Assembly (NCBI GenBank): GCA_944380885.1 | Contig: CALWIZ010000030.1 | Coordinates: forward strand, 1 to 34,199 | Reading direction: 5' to 3' | DNA: 34,199 nucleotides | Origin: an uncultured Clostridia bacterium | GTDB lineage: Bacteria; Bacillota; Clostridia; Oscillospirales; Acutalibacteraceae | Shown here: in pieces, positions 22,366-30,746 of the stretch | Position numbering within the stretch: the stretch's first letter is position 1 | Layout of the letters: each line of letters opens with the position of its first letter | Notes under the pieces: generated by a model | What the model saw: only the letters and a program-made list of their open reading frames with translations | Told to the model about the DNA's origin: nothing | The model's database searches: none | Program-made: the position numbers and the translations under genes

Positions 22366-24117
22366 ATGGATATGTTAAATGTTAAAATAAACGGTATTTC
22401 GGTCAGCGTACCGAAAGGCTCTACCATACTTGACGCTGCGCGTATGGCGGGAGTGGAAATACCGACACTCTGCTTTATGAAAGAAAAAAACGAGATCGGC
22501 GCCTGCCGTATCTGCGTTGTTGAAGCCAACGAGGGCAGAGGCTTCAGAATAGTTACCGCCTGCGTATATCCCGTAACAGAGGGTATGGAGGTGCTCACTA
22601 ACACTGAAAAGATACAGAAGGCAAGAAGAACAACGCTTGAGCTTATACTTTCGGTTCATAATAAGAACTGTCTTTCCTGCGTTCGTTCCACAAACTGTGA
22701 GCTTCAGAAGCTCTGCCGCGATTACGGTGTTGACTCTACCGCGTTCGAGGGCTTTAAGCCGGTGTATGAAATAGACGATTCAACTCCGCACCTTGTAAGG
22801 GACAATAATAAGTGCGTGCTCTGCCGCCGCTGCGTTGCCGCGTGCAATGAGCAGTATGTCGGAGTTATAGGCGCGAATAACCGCGGTATAGACACCGCTA
22901 TCGGTACGCCGTTTGAAGTAGGTCTTGCAAATGTTCCGTGTATTTCCTGCGGTCAGTGTACCGTTGTGTGCCCGACCGGCGCCCTTACCGAAAAGGACGA
23001 TACCGATAAGATTTGGGAGGCTCTCGCTGACCCGAATAAGCATGTTGTGGTTCAGACCGCGCCTTCTATCAGAGCGACGCTCGGCGAGTGCTTCGGTATG
23101 CCGATAGGCACAAATGTCGAGGGCAAAATGGTCGCCGCCTTAAGAAGACTCGGATTTGATAAGGTGTTTGATACCGACTTTGCCGCGGACCTTACGATAG
23201 TAGAAGAGGCAAACGAGCTTGTTGAGCGTATCAAAAACGGCGGAACACTCCCGATGATAACCTCCTGCTCACCCGGCTGGGTAAAATTCTGTGAGTATTA
23301 TTATCCGGATATGTTAGACCATCTTTCAACCTGCAAGTCGCCGCAGCAGATGGCGGGCGCGGTTATAAAGACATACTATGCCGATAAAATGGGTATCGAC
23401 CCGAAGGATATAGTTTCGGTATCTGTTATGCCCTGTACCGCGAAGAAATTTGAAATCGGACGTGACGATGAGAGCGCCGCGGGAGTCCCTGATGTAGATA
23501 TCGCTATTACCACCCGTGAGCTTTCACGCATGATAATGCGCGCGGGAATACATTTCGACTGGCTGCCTGACGAGGAGTTTGACAGTCCTCTCGGAGAAGA
23601 TACCGGAGCTGCGGTAATATTCGGAGCTACCGGCGGAGTTATGGAGGCGGCGCTCAGAACCGCTAACGACTGGCTTACCGGAAAAGACAACACCGAGATT
23701 GACTTTAACGCCGTAAGAGGCACTCAGGGTCTTAAAGAAGCTACCGTAAATATCAACGGCAGCGATATCAATGTTGCCGTTGCGTCCGGCGCCGCCGCGG
23801 CAAAATGTGTTATGGATATGATGAAAAACGGCAATCCCCACGGCTGGACCTTTGTTGAGATAATGGGCTGCCCCGGCGGCTGCGTAAACGGCGGCGGACA
23901 GCCGATACAGCCGCAGTATGTAAGGGACACGGTTGATATTAAGGCGAAGCGCGCAAAGGCGCTCTACGATCAGGACGCCTCAATGCCGCTGAGAAAATCG
24001 CACGAGTCGCCTGTTATCAAAACGCTTTACAGCGAGTGGTATGACGGTTTCGGCGGGCATAAGGCACATCATGACCTGCATACCTCATATGTTCCGCGCA
24101 AAAAGTATTCAAAATAA
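22366..24117 (+). CDS. hydA: [FeFe] hydrogenase catalytic subunit HydA
   Basis: HydA carries the H2-making and H2-splitting H-cluster. The 583 residues comprise an N-terminal [2Fe-2S] domain (Cys36, 47, 50, 66), a His/Cys cluster (HNKNCLSCVRSTNCELQKLC), two [4Fe-4S] motifs (CVLCRRCVAAC, CISCGQCTVVCP), the H-cluster domain and the small-subunit-like tail ending about residue 560. The H-cluster motifs are TSCSPGW (Cys301), VMPCTAKKFE (Cys357) and IMGCPGGCVNGGGQP (Cys502, Cys506). The classic L1 is TSCCPxW; Ser302 takes the second position. The AGAAAGGAG site supports the start. Maturases HydE/F/G are not in the window. The operon ends at the terminator at 24142. Confidence 0.97.
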   Translation: MDMLNVKINGISVSVPKGSTILDAARMAGVEIPTLCFMKEKNEIGACRICVVEANEGRGFRIVTACVYPVTEGMEVLTNTEKIQKARRTTLELILSVHNKNCLSCVRSTNCELQKLCRDYGVDSTAFEGFKPVYEIDDSTPHLVRDNNKCVLCRRCVAACNEQYVGVIGANNRGIDTAIGTPFEVGLANVPCISCGQCTVVCPTGALTEKDDTDKIWEALADPNKHVVVQTAPSIRATLGECFGMPIGTNVEGKMVAALRRLGFDKVFDTDFAADLTIVEEANELVERIKNGGTLPMITSCSPGWVKFCEYYYPDMLDHLSTCKSPQQMAGAVIKTYYADKMGIDPKDIVSVSVMPCTAKKFEIGRDDESAAGVPDVDIAITTRELSRMIMRAGIHFDWLPDEEFDSPLGEDTGAAVIFGATGGVMEAALRTANDWLTGKDNTEIDFNAVRGTQGLKEATVNINGSDINVAVASGAAAAKCVMDMMKNGNPHGWTFVEIMGCPGGCVNGGGQPIQPQYVRDTVDIKAKRAKALYDQDASMPLRKSHESPVIKTLYSEWYDGFGGHKAHHDLHTSYVPRKKYSK

Positions 24118-24141
24118 ATTTCTTTGTATTTATTAAGAAAC

Positions 24142-24178
24142 GCAAGCGGCCGCCTTTAGCGGCTGCTTGCTGTTTTAA
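24142..24178 (+). terminator. Intrinsic terminator of the hydrogenase operon
   Basis: A 12-bp GC-rich stem (GCAAGCGGCCGC / GCGGCTGCTTGC, one G-U pair, five-base loop) is followed by TGTTTTAAT, 25 bases after the hydA stop. Confidence 0.85.
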
Positions 24179-24191
24179 TAATATTTGTATT

Positions 24192-24695
24192 CTATACAGG
24201 TGAAACAAATATAGCTATATCAGGCGGATAAAAGCTCCATATTCCGAATAATACAGAGCTAATGGCGGTAAGAATTATAAAAAAATATTTAGACGCTGCT
24301 GATAAAAAGTAACCGTGCTGTATAATTTTATGTTTTGTATAAAGCATAATAAAAAGGCCGAAAAAATAGCTGAAAATATCAAGCACCATAAAATTTTTCC
24401 CTATAATTCCGGTATAGGTGTAGAAAAAAGATGTTATTGCCGCCATGCCGGCAAAAATTCCGGCAATCGAGGCGGAAATATAATTTTCAGGTTTTTCCGG
24501 CACTGAAAAGTATTCAGCAGCACTGTATATCAGAGAGGGAAAGAAAAGCAGTTTCAGATGCTCCCATGTACTTTCGTTTACCGGTGCGATAATTCCTATA
24601 ACCGCGGAATTGCCGGTCCATTCATATAAAAAATGCCAGAGAGTGCCGCATATGCCGATAATGATAAATTCGGTGATATAATATTTTGCTTTCAT
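24192..24695 (-). CDS. DUF6512-like integral membrane protein
   Basis: A 167-residue protein made of about five hydrophobic segments (about 7-25, 47-65, 70-97, 103-122, 135-155). It contains a conserved-looking segment HFLYEWTGNS followed by APVNESTWEHLKLLFFP, which I associate with the DUF6512 family; that assignment rests on memory. No catalytic motif is visible. The ATG is preceded by AAGGGAG. It is divergent from the glycerophosphodiesterase gene and convergent with the hydrogenase operon. Function unknown. Confidence 0.72.
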   Translation of the reverse strand: MKAKYYITEFIIIGICGTLWHFLYEWTGNSAVIGIIAPVNESTWEHLKLLFFPSLIYSAAEYFSVPEKPENYISASIAGIFAGMAAITSFFYTYTGIIGKNFMVLDIFSYFFGLFIMLYTKHKIIQHGYFLSAASKYFFIILTAISSVLFGIWSFYPPDIAIFVSPV

Positions 24696-24784
24696 TTTTT
24701 TCTCCCTTAAAAAACATATATATTATTATATTATGCGTTTTCAAAACCGAAATAACCGATTTATTCAGAAACGGGGTTTATAAA

Positions 24785-25504
24785 ATGGATACTGTAAAAA
24801 TTAAAAAAGGAAAAACAAAGCTCATAGCTCACAGAGGGCTCAGCGGAATAGAATGTGAAAATACCGCTGCTGCGTTTGTGGCGGCTTGTAACCGTGACTA
24901 TTATGGAATAGAGACTGATGTTCATAAAACGGCCGACGGAAAGTTCATAATCATTCACGATGACACCACGGGCAGAGTGGCACGCGAAAATTTATCGGTT
25001 GAGAAAAGCGATTTTTCCGTTTTGCGATCTCTTCGCCTGACTGATAAGGAAGGAAAATCAAGGCAGGATCTTTGTCTGCCTTCGCTTGACGAATATCTGA
25101 GAATCTGCCGTACCTATGGTAAAGAATGTGTACTTGAGCTTAAAAATCCATTTGAAAAGGACGATATAAAAGAAATACTTAAAACCGTGAAAAACGTATA
25201 CGCGGCTGAACGTACAATATTTATTTCCTTTGATTATGGCAATCTTGTCACGCTGCGCGGACTTGACAAAAAAGCCGTGATACAGTATCTGTATTCGGAT
25301 TCTGTTGATGAAAAGCTTATTGAAAAGCTGAATAAATATAATTTTGGTCTAGATATTTATCACGGCAAACTTACGGAAAAGAATATTGCCGTTCTGCACA
25401 GTAACGGAATATCAGTTAATTGCTGGACGGTTGACGACAGGAAAGACGCAGAAAAGCTCGTTGGATGGGGAGTAGATTTCATTACTACAAATATTCTTGA
25501 GTAA
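24785..25504 (+). CDS. Glycerophosphodiester phosphodiesterase
   Basis: GDPD enzymes hydrolyse glycerophosphodiesters to glycerol-3-phosphate and an alcohol. The 239-residue cytoplasmic protein has AHRG (His16, Arg17), ENTAAAF, GIETDVHKTADGKFIIIHDD (Glu43, Asp45, His58) and a barrel ending VNCWTVDDRKDAEKLVGWGVDFI, all typical of the family. The frame is open upstream, but the hydrophobic N-terminal extension has no ribosome site, so I begin at the ATG 24785, after a weak GGGG. The role is recycling of membrane-lipid head groups. It stands alone upstream of the symporter, which has its own promoter. Confidence 0.92.
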   Translation: MDTVKIKKGKTKLIAHRGLSGIECENTAAAFVAACNRDYYGIETDVHKTADGKFIIIHDDTTGRVARENLSVEKSDFSVLRSLRLTDKEGKSRQDLCLPSLDEYLRICRTYGKECVLELKNPFEKDDIKEILKTVKNVYAAERTIFISFDYGNLVTLRGLDKKAVIQYLYSDSVDEKLIEKLNKYNFGLDIYHGKLTEKNIAVLHSNGISVNCWTVDDRKDAEKLVGWGVDFITTNILE

Positions 25505-25510
25505 AAAAGA

Positions 25511-25539
25511 TTGCATAAAATGTATTAATATGTTAAAAT
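25511..25539 (+). promoter_or_regulatory. Sigma-A promoter of the sodium/solute symporter
   Basis: TTGCAT and TAAAAT are separated by 17 bases, shortly after the glycerophosphodiesterase stop. Confidence 0.65.
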
Positions 25540-25576
25540 AATTTGTATTTTTGTTGATCGGGAGGGAGGGGTTTTG

Positions 25577-27109
25577 ATGAGCAGAACGGATATTTATATT
25601 CTGATATCCATTTTTGTTTATCTTATTGCAATGGTTATCATAGGAGCTTTTTGTTCAAAAAAGAACAAAAATTCTGACGATTTCTATTTAGGAGGACGTA
25701 AATTAGGACCGCTTGTAACCGCGATGAGCGCGGAGGCGTCGGATATGAGCTCGTGGCTTCTTATGGGACTGCCGGGCGTCGCAATAATCGGCGGATTTGC
25801 CGAAGCGTCATGGACCGCTATAGGTCTTGCAGTAGGTACATATGTCAACTGGCTCATAGTAGCGAAGCGTATACGGCATTATTCAAGCCATATCGACGCG
25901 TCAACTATTCCGGAGTTTTTCTCAAAGAGATATAAGGACGATAAAAACATTTTAAGCCTTATAGCGGCAGTTATAATAATAATCTTCTTTGTGCCGTATA
26001 CCGCGTCCGGCTTCTCGGCATGCGGTAAGCTGTTTAACACGATTTTCGGCATAGACTATGTTACGGCGATGATTTTAAGCGCCGTTGTAATCGTGGCATA
26101 TACCACGCTCGGAGGCTTTTTAGCCGCCTCCACAACCGATTTAATACAGAGTATCGTTATGACGGTAGCGCTTGTTGTGGTGCTTTTCTTCGGAATAAGC
26201 AGTGCAGGAGGATGGGATCAGGTAGTTGCAAATGTAAAAGATCTTCCCGGTTTTATAAGCTTTGATTCGGTTCATGATCTTGAAACCGGAAAGGAAATTT
26301 CGTATAACGCGCTTACTATTGCCTCCAATTTCGCGTGGGGCCTCGGTTATTTCGGTATGCCGCATATTCTTCTCAGATTTATGGCTATTGAGGACGCCCG
26401 CAAGCTTAAGGTTTCACGCAGGATAGCGAGCGTATGGGTTGTAATATCAATGGCGGTCGCTATTATTATCGGTATAGTCGGATTCGGTATGATTCAGAAC
26501 GGGAGCATATCAGAACTGCCGGACGGAGAGCGTATTATAATTGAAATAGCAAGACTGCTCAGTACTTACGGTATATTGCCGGCATTACTTGCCGGAATAA
26601 TACTTGCAGGTATACTTGCCGCTACAATGTCAACCGCAGATTCACAGCTCCTTGCGGCTTCATCAAGTGCTTCACAGAATATTCTATGCGAGTTTTTCGG
26701 AGTAAAGCTATCTGAAAAAAAGACAATGCTTATCGCCCGTCTGTCAGTAATAGTGATTTCTGTTATCGCGGTATTTATGTCGCTCGATGAAAACAGCTCT
26801 GTTTTCCGCATAGTTTCGTTTGCGTGGGCGGGCTTCGGCGCTTCTTTCGGACCGGTCGTTCTCTTCGCGCTTTTCTGGAAACGCTCAAACAAATGGGGCG
26901 CTTTAGCCGGAATAATCACCGGCGGCGTAATGGTATTTGTCTGGAAATTTGTAATTCACGAGCTTTTCGCCGGAACGATACTTGATATATATGAGCTTTT
27001 GCCCGCATTTGTTTTCGCGTCTTTGGCGATAGTAATAGTGAGTCTTCTTACAAAAGCGCCGGACGACGAGGTTACTGCGACATTTGAAGAAGTAAATGCT
27101 ATGAAATAA
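25577..27109 (+). CDS. putP: Sodium/proline symporter (SSS family)
   Basis: SSS-family transporters import solutes with sodium. The 510-residue membrane protein has about 13 hydrophobic helices. Its PutP signatures include SDDFYLGGRKLGPLVTAMSA-like sequence (seen as DDFYLGGRKLGP), SAEASDMSSWLLMGLPG and the tail FVWKFVIHELF. Proline transport is the best guess from overall resemblance, but other substrates in this family cannot be excluded. The ATG at 25577 is preceded by a strong GGAGGGAGGGG; the TTG one codon before it is not needed. It ends at a terminator at 27114-27142. Confidence 0.9.
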   Translation: MSRTDIYILISIFVYLIAMVIIGAFCSKKNKNSDDFYLGGRKLGPLVTAMSAEASDMSSWLLMGLPGVAIIGGFAEASWTAIGLAVGTYVNWLIVAKRIRHYSSHIDASTIPEFFSKRYKDDKNILSLIAAVIIIIFFVPYTASGFSACGKLFNTIFGIDYVTAMILSAVVIVAYTTLGGFLAASTTDLIQSIVMTVALVVVLFFGISSAGGWDQVVANVKDLPGFISFDSVHDLETGKEISYNALTIASNFAWGLGYFGMPHILLRFMAIEDARKLKVSRRIASVWVVISMAVAIIIGIVGFGMIQNGSISELPDGERIIIEIARLLSTYGILPALLAGIILAGILAATMSTADSQLLAASSSASQNILCEFFGVKLSEKKTMLIARLSVIVISVIAVFMSLDENSSVFRIVSFAWAGFGASFGPVVLFALFWKRSNKWGALAGIITGGVMVFVWKFVIHELFAGTILDIYELLPAFVFASLAIVIVSLLTKAPDDEVTATFEEVNAMK

Positions 27110-27113
27110 ATTT

Positions 27114-27142
27114 GAGGATATCCTTACCGGATATCCTCTTTT
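27114..27142 (+). terminator. Intrinsic terminator of the symporter gene
   Basis: A 10-bp perfect stem (GAGGATATCC / GGATATCCTC, five-base loop) is followed by TTTT. It begins four bases after the stop codon. Confidence 0.9.
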
Positions 27143-27159
27143 AATAACAAGGAGAAAAT

Positions 27160-27633
27160 ATGAAGAAAATATCGATTCTTTTTGTGTGCCTTGGCAATAT
27201 CTGTCGTTCACCGATGGCTGAATTTGTAATGAAAAATATTGTAGCTCAAAAAAATTTGAGTAATATATTTGAAATTGCTTCTGCCGCTACGAGCAGGGAA
27301 GAAGAGGGAAACCCAATGCATTACGGTACGCGCAGAAAGCTGAAAGAAAAGGGGGTGCCGTTCGAAAATCATTATGCCACGGTAATAAAACGCTCTGATT
27401 ATGAAAAATACGATTACATAATCGGTATGGACCACAGTAATATTAAAGACCTGTTTGCATTTTTCGGAGGCGACAGCAACGGAAAGATAAAACTGCTTTT
27501 GAGTTTTACCGATGATGAGCGCAGCGTCGCAGATCCGTGGTATACCGGAAATTTCGACAAAACCTACGATGATATTCTAACGGGCTGCACGGCGCTTGCC
27601 GACTGGCTTACAAAGAAATACGGAATTAAATAA
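27160..27633 (+). CDS. Low-molecular-weight protein tyrosine phosphatase
   Basis: A cysteine-based phosphatase of 157 residues. The P-loop is VCLGNICRS with nucleophile Cys10 and Arg16, and the general acid is Asp125 in DPWYTGNF. This matches the family closely, including the Asp-Pro-Trp/Tyr tail loop. In bacteria these enzymes often act with a tyrosine kinase on capsule synthesis, but no BY-kinase gene is nearby; a stand-alone role is possible. It lies between two terminators, so it should have its own transcript. AAGGAG lies seven bases before the ATG. Confidence 0.93.
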   Translation: MKKISILFVCLGNICRSPMAEFVMKNIVAQKNLSNIFEIASAATSREEEGNPMHYGTRRKLKEKGVPFENHYATVIKRSDYEKYDYIIGMDHSNIKDLFAFFGGDSNGKIKLLLSFTDDERSVADPWYTGNFDKTYDDILTGCTALADWLTKKYGIK

Positions 27634-27646
27634 AACTAAACAAAAA

Positions 27647-27698
27647 AAACATACCGGAAAGTTTGTGACGGTTTATTCGCCGGCTTTCCGGTATGTTT
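27647..27698. terminator. Bidirectional terminator between phosphatase and lysC
   Basis: A 15-bp perfect stem (arms 27647-27661 and 27684-27698) encloses a 22-base loop, with an A-run on the left and T-rich sequence on the right. It lies between convergent genes and works for both. Confidence 0.88.
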
Positions 27699-27718
27699 TA
27701 ACTTTTAAATAAATATTT

Positions 27719-28927
27719 TTATGAAATAAAAGCGTCGTGTACGGCTCTTACCGCCTTATCGGCACATTCAGCGTCTATAAGTACGGAAATTTTAATCTCG
27801 CTTGTAGAAATCATACGGATATTTATTCCGGCATCGTAAAGCGCTTCAAACATTTTAGAGGCAACGCCGGGGTGACTTTCCATACCGGCACCGACAACCG
27901 AAACCTTAGCAACCGATTCATCAAGAGTGACCTCTTTGTAATTAAGACTGTCCATAAGTGTATTTATAGATTTTACAGCCGTTTTTCCATCACTTTTCGG
28001 AACGGTAAAGGTTATGTCCTTTGTGCCGTCGCGGCCGACAGATTGGAGTATAATATCAACATTTATTTTATGCTGTGCGAGCTTGTTGAAAATTTTAAAG
28101 GCTACTCCTGGAGTATCCTGAAGACCTACTACCGATATCGTTGCCACATTGCTGTCCTTGGCGACGCCTCTGATTAAAGTTTTTTCCATTTTTACCGTCT
28201 CCTTTACGATTGTTCCGGGTTTGTTTTCGAGACTTGAAAGCACTTCAAGCTCCACATTGTATTTTTTAGCCATTTCCACCGAACGGTTGTTGAGCACCTG
28301 CGCACCGAGTGTGGCAAGCTCAAGCATCTCGTCGTATGTTATGGCGTCAAGTTTTTTAGCGGTCGGTACTTTTCTCGGGTCGGCGGTGTAAACACCGTCA
28401 ACGTCCGTGTATATCTGGCACACATCGGCTTTCATCGAAGCCGCAATAGCTACCGCGCTTGTATCCGAACCGCCTCTACCGAGAGTGGTTATATCATCGT
28501 ACTTGTTAAGGCCCTGAAATCCGGCCACTATAACTATATTGCGCTTTGCGATTTCGTTGCGGATACGCTCCGAATTAACGTTTTTGATGCGGGCAATTCC
28601 GTGATTGGAATCAGTTGAAAAACCTGCCTGCCAGCCGAGCAGGGAAATTACCGGAAAACCGAGCTTTTCGATAGCCATGGCGAGCAGTGCTATTGAAATC
28701 TGTTCGCCTGCGGAGAGAAGCATATCAAGCTCGCGCTTTGAGCCGCCGTCCGGATTTATTTCGTTTGCCTTGTCGATTAGGTCGTCAGTTGTGTCGCCTT
28801 GAGCGGATACTACAACAACGACATCGTTACCTTTTTTGTAGTCTTCTATTATTATATTGGCGACATTGAAGACTCGTTCGGCGTTGGCAACAGATGAACC
28901 GCCGAATTTTTTTACTATGAGTGACAT
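27719..28927 (-). CDS. lysC: Aspartate kinase
   Basis: This enzyme phosphorylates aspartate, the entry to lysine, threonine, methionine and diaminopimelate synthesis. The 402-residue protein starts KFGGSSV (about 7-13), with amino-acid kinase motifs VVSAQGDTTDDL and TTLGRGGSDTSAVA (about 164-177). Two C-terminal ACT domains (about 265-400) bind amino acids for feedback control. This is the monofunctional LysC type, not a bifunctional kinase/homoserine dehydrogenase. It is last in the operon ACT-hom-lysC, 21 bases after hom, and ends at the shared terminator. Confidence 0.97.
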   Translation of the reverse strand: MSLIVKKFGGSSVANAERVFNVANIIIEDYKKGNDVVVVVSAQGDTTDDLIDKANEINPDGGSKRELDMLLSAGEQISIALLAMAIEKLGFPVISLLGWQAGFSTDSNHGIARIKNVNSERIRNEIAKRNIVIVAGFQGLNKYDDITTLGRGGSDTSAVAIAASMKADVCQIYTDVDGVYTADPRKVPTAKKLDAITYDEMLELATLGAQVLNNRSVEMAKKYNVELEVLSSLENKPGTIVKETVKMEKTLIRGVAKDSNVATISVVGLQDTPGVAFKIFNKLAQHKINVDIILQSVGRDGTKDITFTVPKSDGKTAVKSINTLMDSLNYKEVTLDESVAKVSVVGAGMESHPGVASKMFEALYDAGINIRMISTSEIKISVLIDAECADKAVRAVHDAFIS

Positions 28928-28948
28928 TGTTAAAAACCCCCTGATTTA

Positions 28949-30178
28949 TCAGAACAAGGTGTGGAGCACCTTGACAGAATCTGCATTTTGTATTTTTGAT
29001 ATTTTAGAGCGCAGTATGCTTTCATGCTCTTCGTCTGTAATAAAAGCGATTTCACCGCGGAATTTGTTTTTAACACATGAAATTTCGGGGAAGATACTTT
29101 CAATCTGCTTTACAAGACTGTCAAAGTCCGATGAAACGGCGCGGACGTAAAGCCGTGTTTTAAGGTCGGCGGTATTATCTACATAGTCAGGTGAACCGTC
29201 TTCCCATGAAAGATATTTTCGTGCTCCTATGTGCTTGACACAGTCGATCACATCGGCGACAACAGCGCTTGCGGTAGCCTCTTTTCCGGCACCCTTGCCG
29301 TAAAACATAACATCACCCGTCTGGTCGCCGTGAACCATAATTGCGTTGAAAACGCCGTTGACGCCTGAAAGAATACAGTCGCGGCTTACAAGCGTGGGAC
29401 GTACGGAAGCGGTGATTTTGCCGTTGTAAAGCTTTCGGGCGCTGCCTATCAGCTTTATTACACAGCCGAAGTTATCAGCCGATTCTACATCATCAAGCGT
29501 AATGTCCGTTATTCCCTCGGTAGATACTTGTTCCGGATAAACGTGTTTTCCGAAACTCAAAGCCGCCAGAATGCAGACCTTCCGGCAGGCGTCATGCCCT
29601 TCAATGTCAGCCGCCGGATTGCGTTCTGCAAAGCCTTTTTCCTGCGCAAGTGCAAGCGCCGAAGAGAAGTCCATATTATCTACTATCATTTTATTTAAAA
29701 TGTAGTTTGTTGTGCCGTTTAAAATTCCGGTAACAGCGGTGATTTCATTCGCGGCAAGACACTGTGCTATCGGGCGGAGCACGGGTATTCCGCCGCCGAC
29801 AGATGCTTCAAAAAGAAAATTCACGTTGTGTTCCTCAGCTAACTTGATAAGCTCAGCGCCCTTTGCGGCAACCAGCTCTTTGTTCGAGGTGACAACGCTT
29901 TTGTCAGCGCAAATACATTTCTTTGCAAAGTCATATGCCGGATTTATTCCGCCCATAACCTCAACGACGACTTTCACTTCATCGTCATTCAGTATAGTGT
30001 TAAAATCCTTAATGAATTTGTCACTGTATGAAAGACCCGGAAAATCACGCAAATCAAGAATATATTTAACGTTTACAGGTGTTTTGGTTTTTGATGCGAT
30101 ACGTTCGGCATGACCGATAAGTATCTCGGCGACTCCCGAGCCGACGACTCCGTGACCCATTATAGCAACATTAATCAT
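28949..30178 (-). CDS. hom: Homoserine dehydrogenase
   Basis: Reduces aspartate semialdehyde to homoserine for threonine and methionine. The 409-residue protein has the NAD(P)-binding GHGVVGSGV (about 8-16), EVMGGINPAYDF, the catalytic segment ILNGTTNYIL, and NPAADIEGHDACRKVCILA with the conserved Asp/Lys residues. A C-terminal ACT domain (about 330-405) is present. The ACT-domain protein gene overlaps the start by four bases (ATGA), and lysC follows 21 bases on. All three are aspartate-pathway or amino-acid-sensing genes, so the operon is coherent. Confidence 0.97.
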   Translation of the reverse strand: MINVAIMGHGVVGSGVAEILIGHAERIASKTKTPVNVKYILDLRDFPGLSYSDKFIKDFNTILNDDEVKVVVEVMGGINPAYDFAKKCICADKSVVTSNKELVAAKGAELIKLAEEHNVNFLFEASVGGGIPVLRPIAQCLAANEITAVTGILNGTTNYILNKMIVDNMDFSSALALAQEKGFAERNPAADIEGHDACRKVCILAALSFGKHVYPEQVSTEGITDITLDDVESADNFGCVIKLIGSARKLYNGKITASVRPTLVSRDCILSGVNGVFNAIMVHGDQTGDVMFYGKGAGKEATASAVVADVIDCVKHIGARKYLSWEDGSPDYVDNTADLKTRLYVRAVSSDFDSLVKQIESIFPEISCVKNKFRGEIAFITDEEHESILRSKISKIQNADSVKVLHTLF

Positions 30179-30618
30179 TTTTTACCTCCGTCAATTATTT
30201 TTACGGATATGACGCCGTCTGTTTTCATCAGTCTGTCAAGCAGGTCTGAGCGGGATATCCCGGCTCCTGAAGTGTCTACCGTGAGAGATACATTGGCTAT
30301 TCCGTTTTCAGGCAGTCCCTGCGATACGGTGACTATATTTAAGCCGCAGCTGTAAAGACCTGCGGTCAGTGCGGAAAAAACGCCTGCGCGGTCAGAAAGA
30401 AGAGCGTTTATATTGAGAGTATCCGCGCTTCCCGCTGAATATTTAAAAACAAAATCCTTATACTTATAAAAGGCGCTGCGTGAAATACCTGCGGCCTTTG
30501 CCGCTGCCGCAGCACTGGTGACCTGACCTGTTGCCAGAAGCTCCTTTGCGCGTATAACGCCTTCAAATACCGGCGGCAACACTTTAGGGTCGACAAGCAG
30601 ATAGCTGTTTTCTTCCAT
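30175..30618 (-). CDS. ACT-domain regulatory protein (PheB/UPF0735 type)
   Basis: A 147-residue protein with an N-terminal helix-turn-helix-like part (about 20-55, GQVTSAAAAAKAAGISRSAF) and a C-terminal ACT domain (about 68-147, GVFSALTAGLYSCGLNIVTV and ISVKIIDGG). This is the PheB/UPF0735 layout, for which a chorismate-mutase-like role was once proposed but not established. It begins the hom-lysC operon and overlaps hom by four bases, so it likely senses an amino acid and affects either pathway enzyme activity or gene expression. GGAGG precedes the ATG. Confidence 0.9.
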   Translation of the reverse strand: MEENSYLLVDPKVLPPVFEGVIRAKELLATGQVTSAAAAAKAAGISRSAFYKYKDFVFKYSAGSADTLNINALLSDRAGVFSALTAGLYSCGLNIVTVSQGLPENGIANVSLTVDTSGAGISRSDLLDRLMKTDGVISVKIIDGGKK

Positions 30619-30650
30619 AACTGTCCTCCGTACGCGAACTGTTGTATTCT

Positions 30651-30679
30651 ATTATAGTACGCATAACCTTGCTTTGCAA
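30651..30679 (-). promoter_or_regulatory. Sigma-A promoter of the ACT-hom-lysC operon
   Basis: On the minus strand, TTGCAA and TATAAT are separated by 17 bases, 32 bases before the ACT gene start. The short leader leaves no room for a lysine riboswitch or T-box. Confidence 0.75.
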
Positions 30680-30746
30680 CCGATTTTTTCTTATCTTTTA
30701 CATAACTGTCATAGTATATAATTTTTATGCAACAGAGGGGATATGT

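Noticed and set aside
30619..30650. T-box or lysine riboswitch for the aspartate-pathway operon
   Set aside because: Only about 30 bases of leader separate the promoter from the first start codon, far too short.
30642..30746. Longer N-terminus for the YtvI-like protein
   Set aside because: It has no ribosome site and overlaps the divergent ACT-hom-lysC promoter; the TTG at 30747 has AGAGGGG at the right distance.
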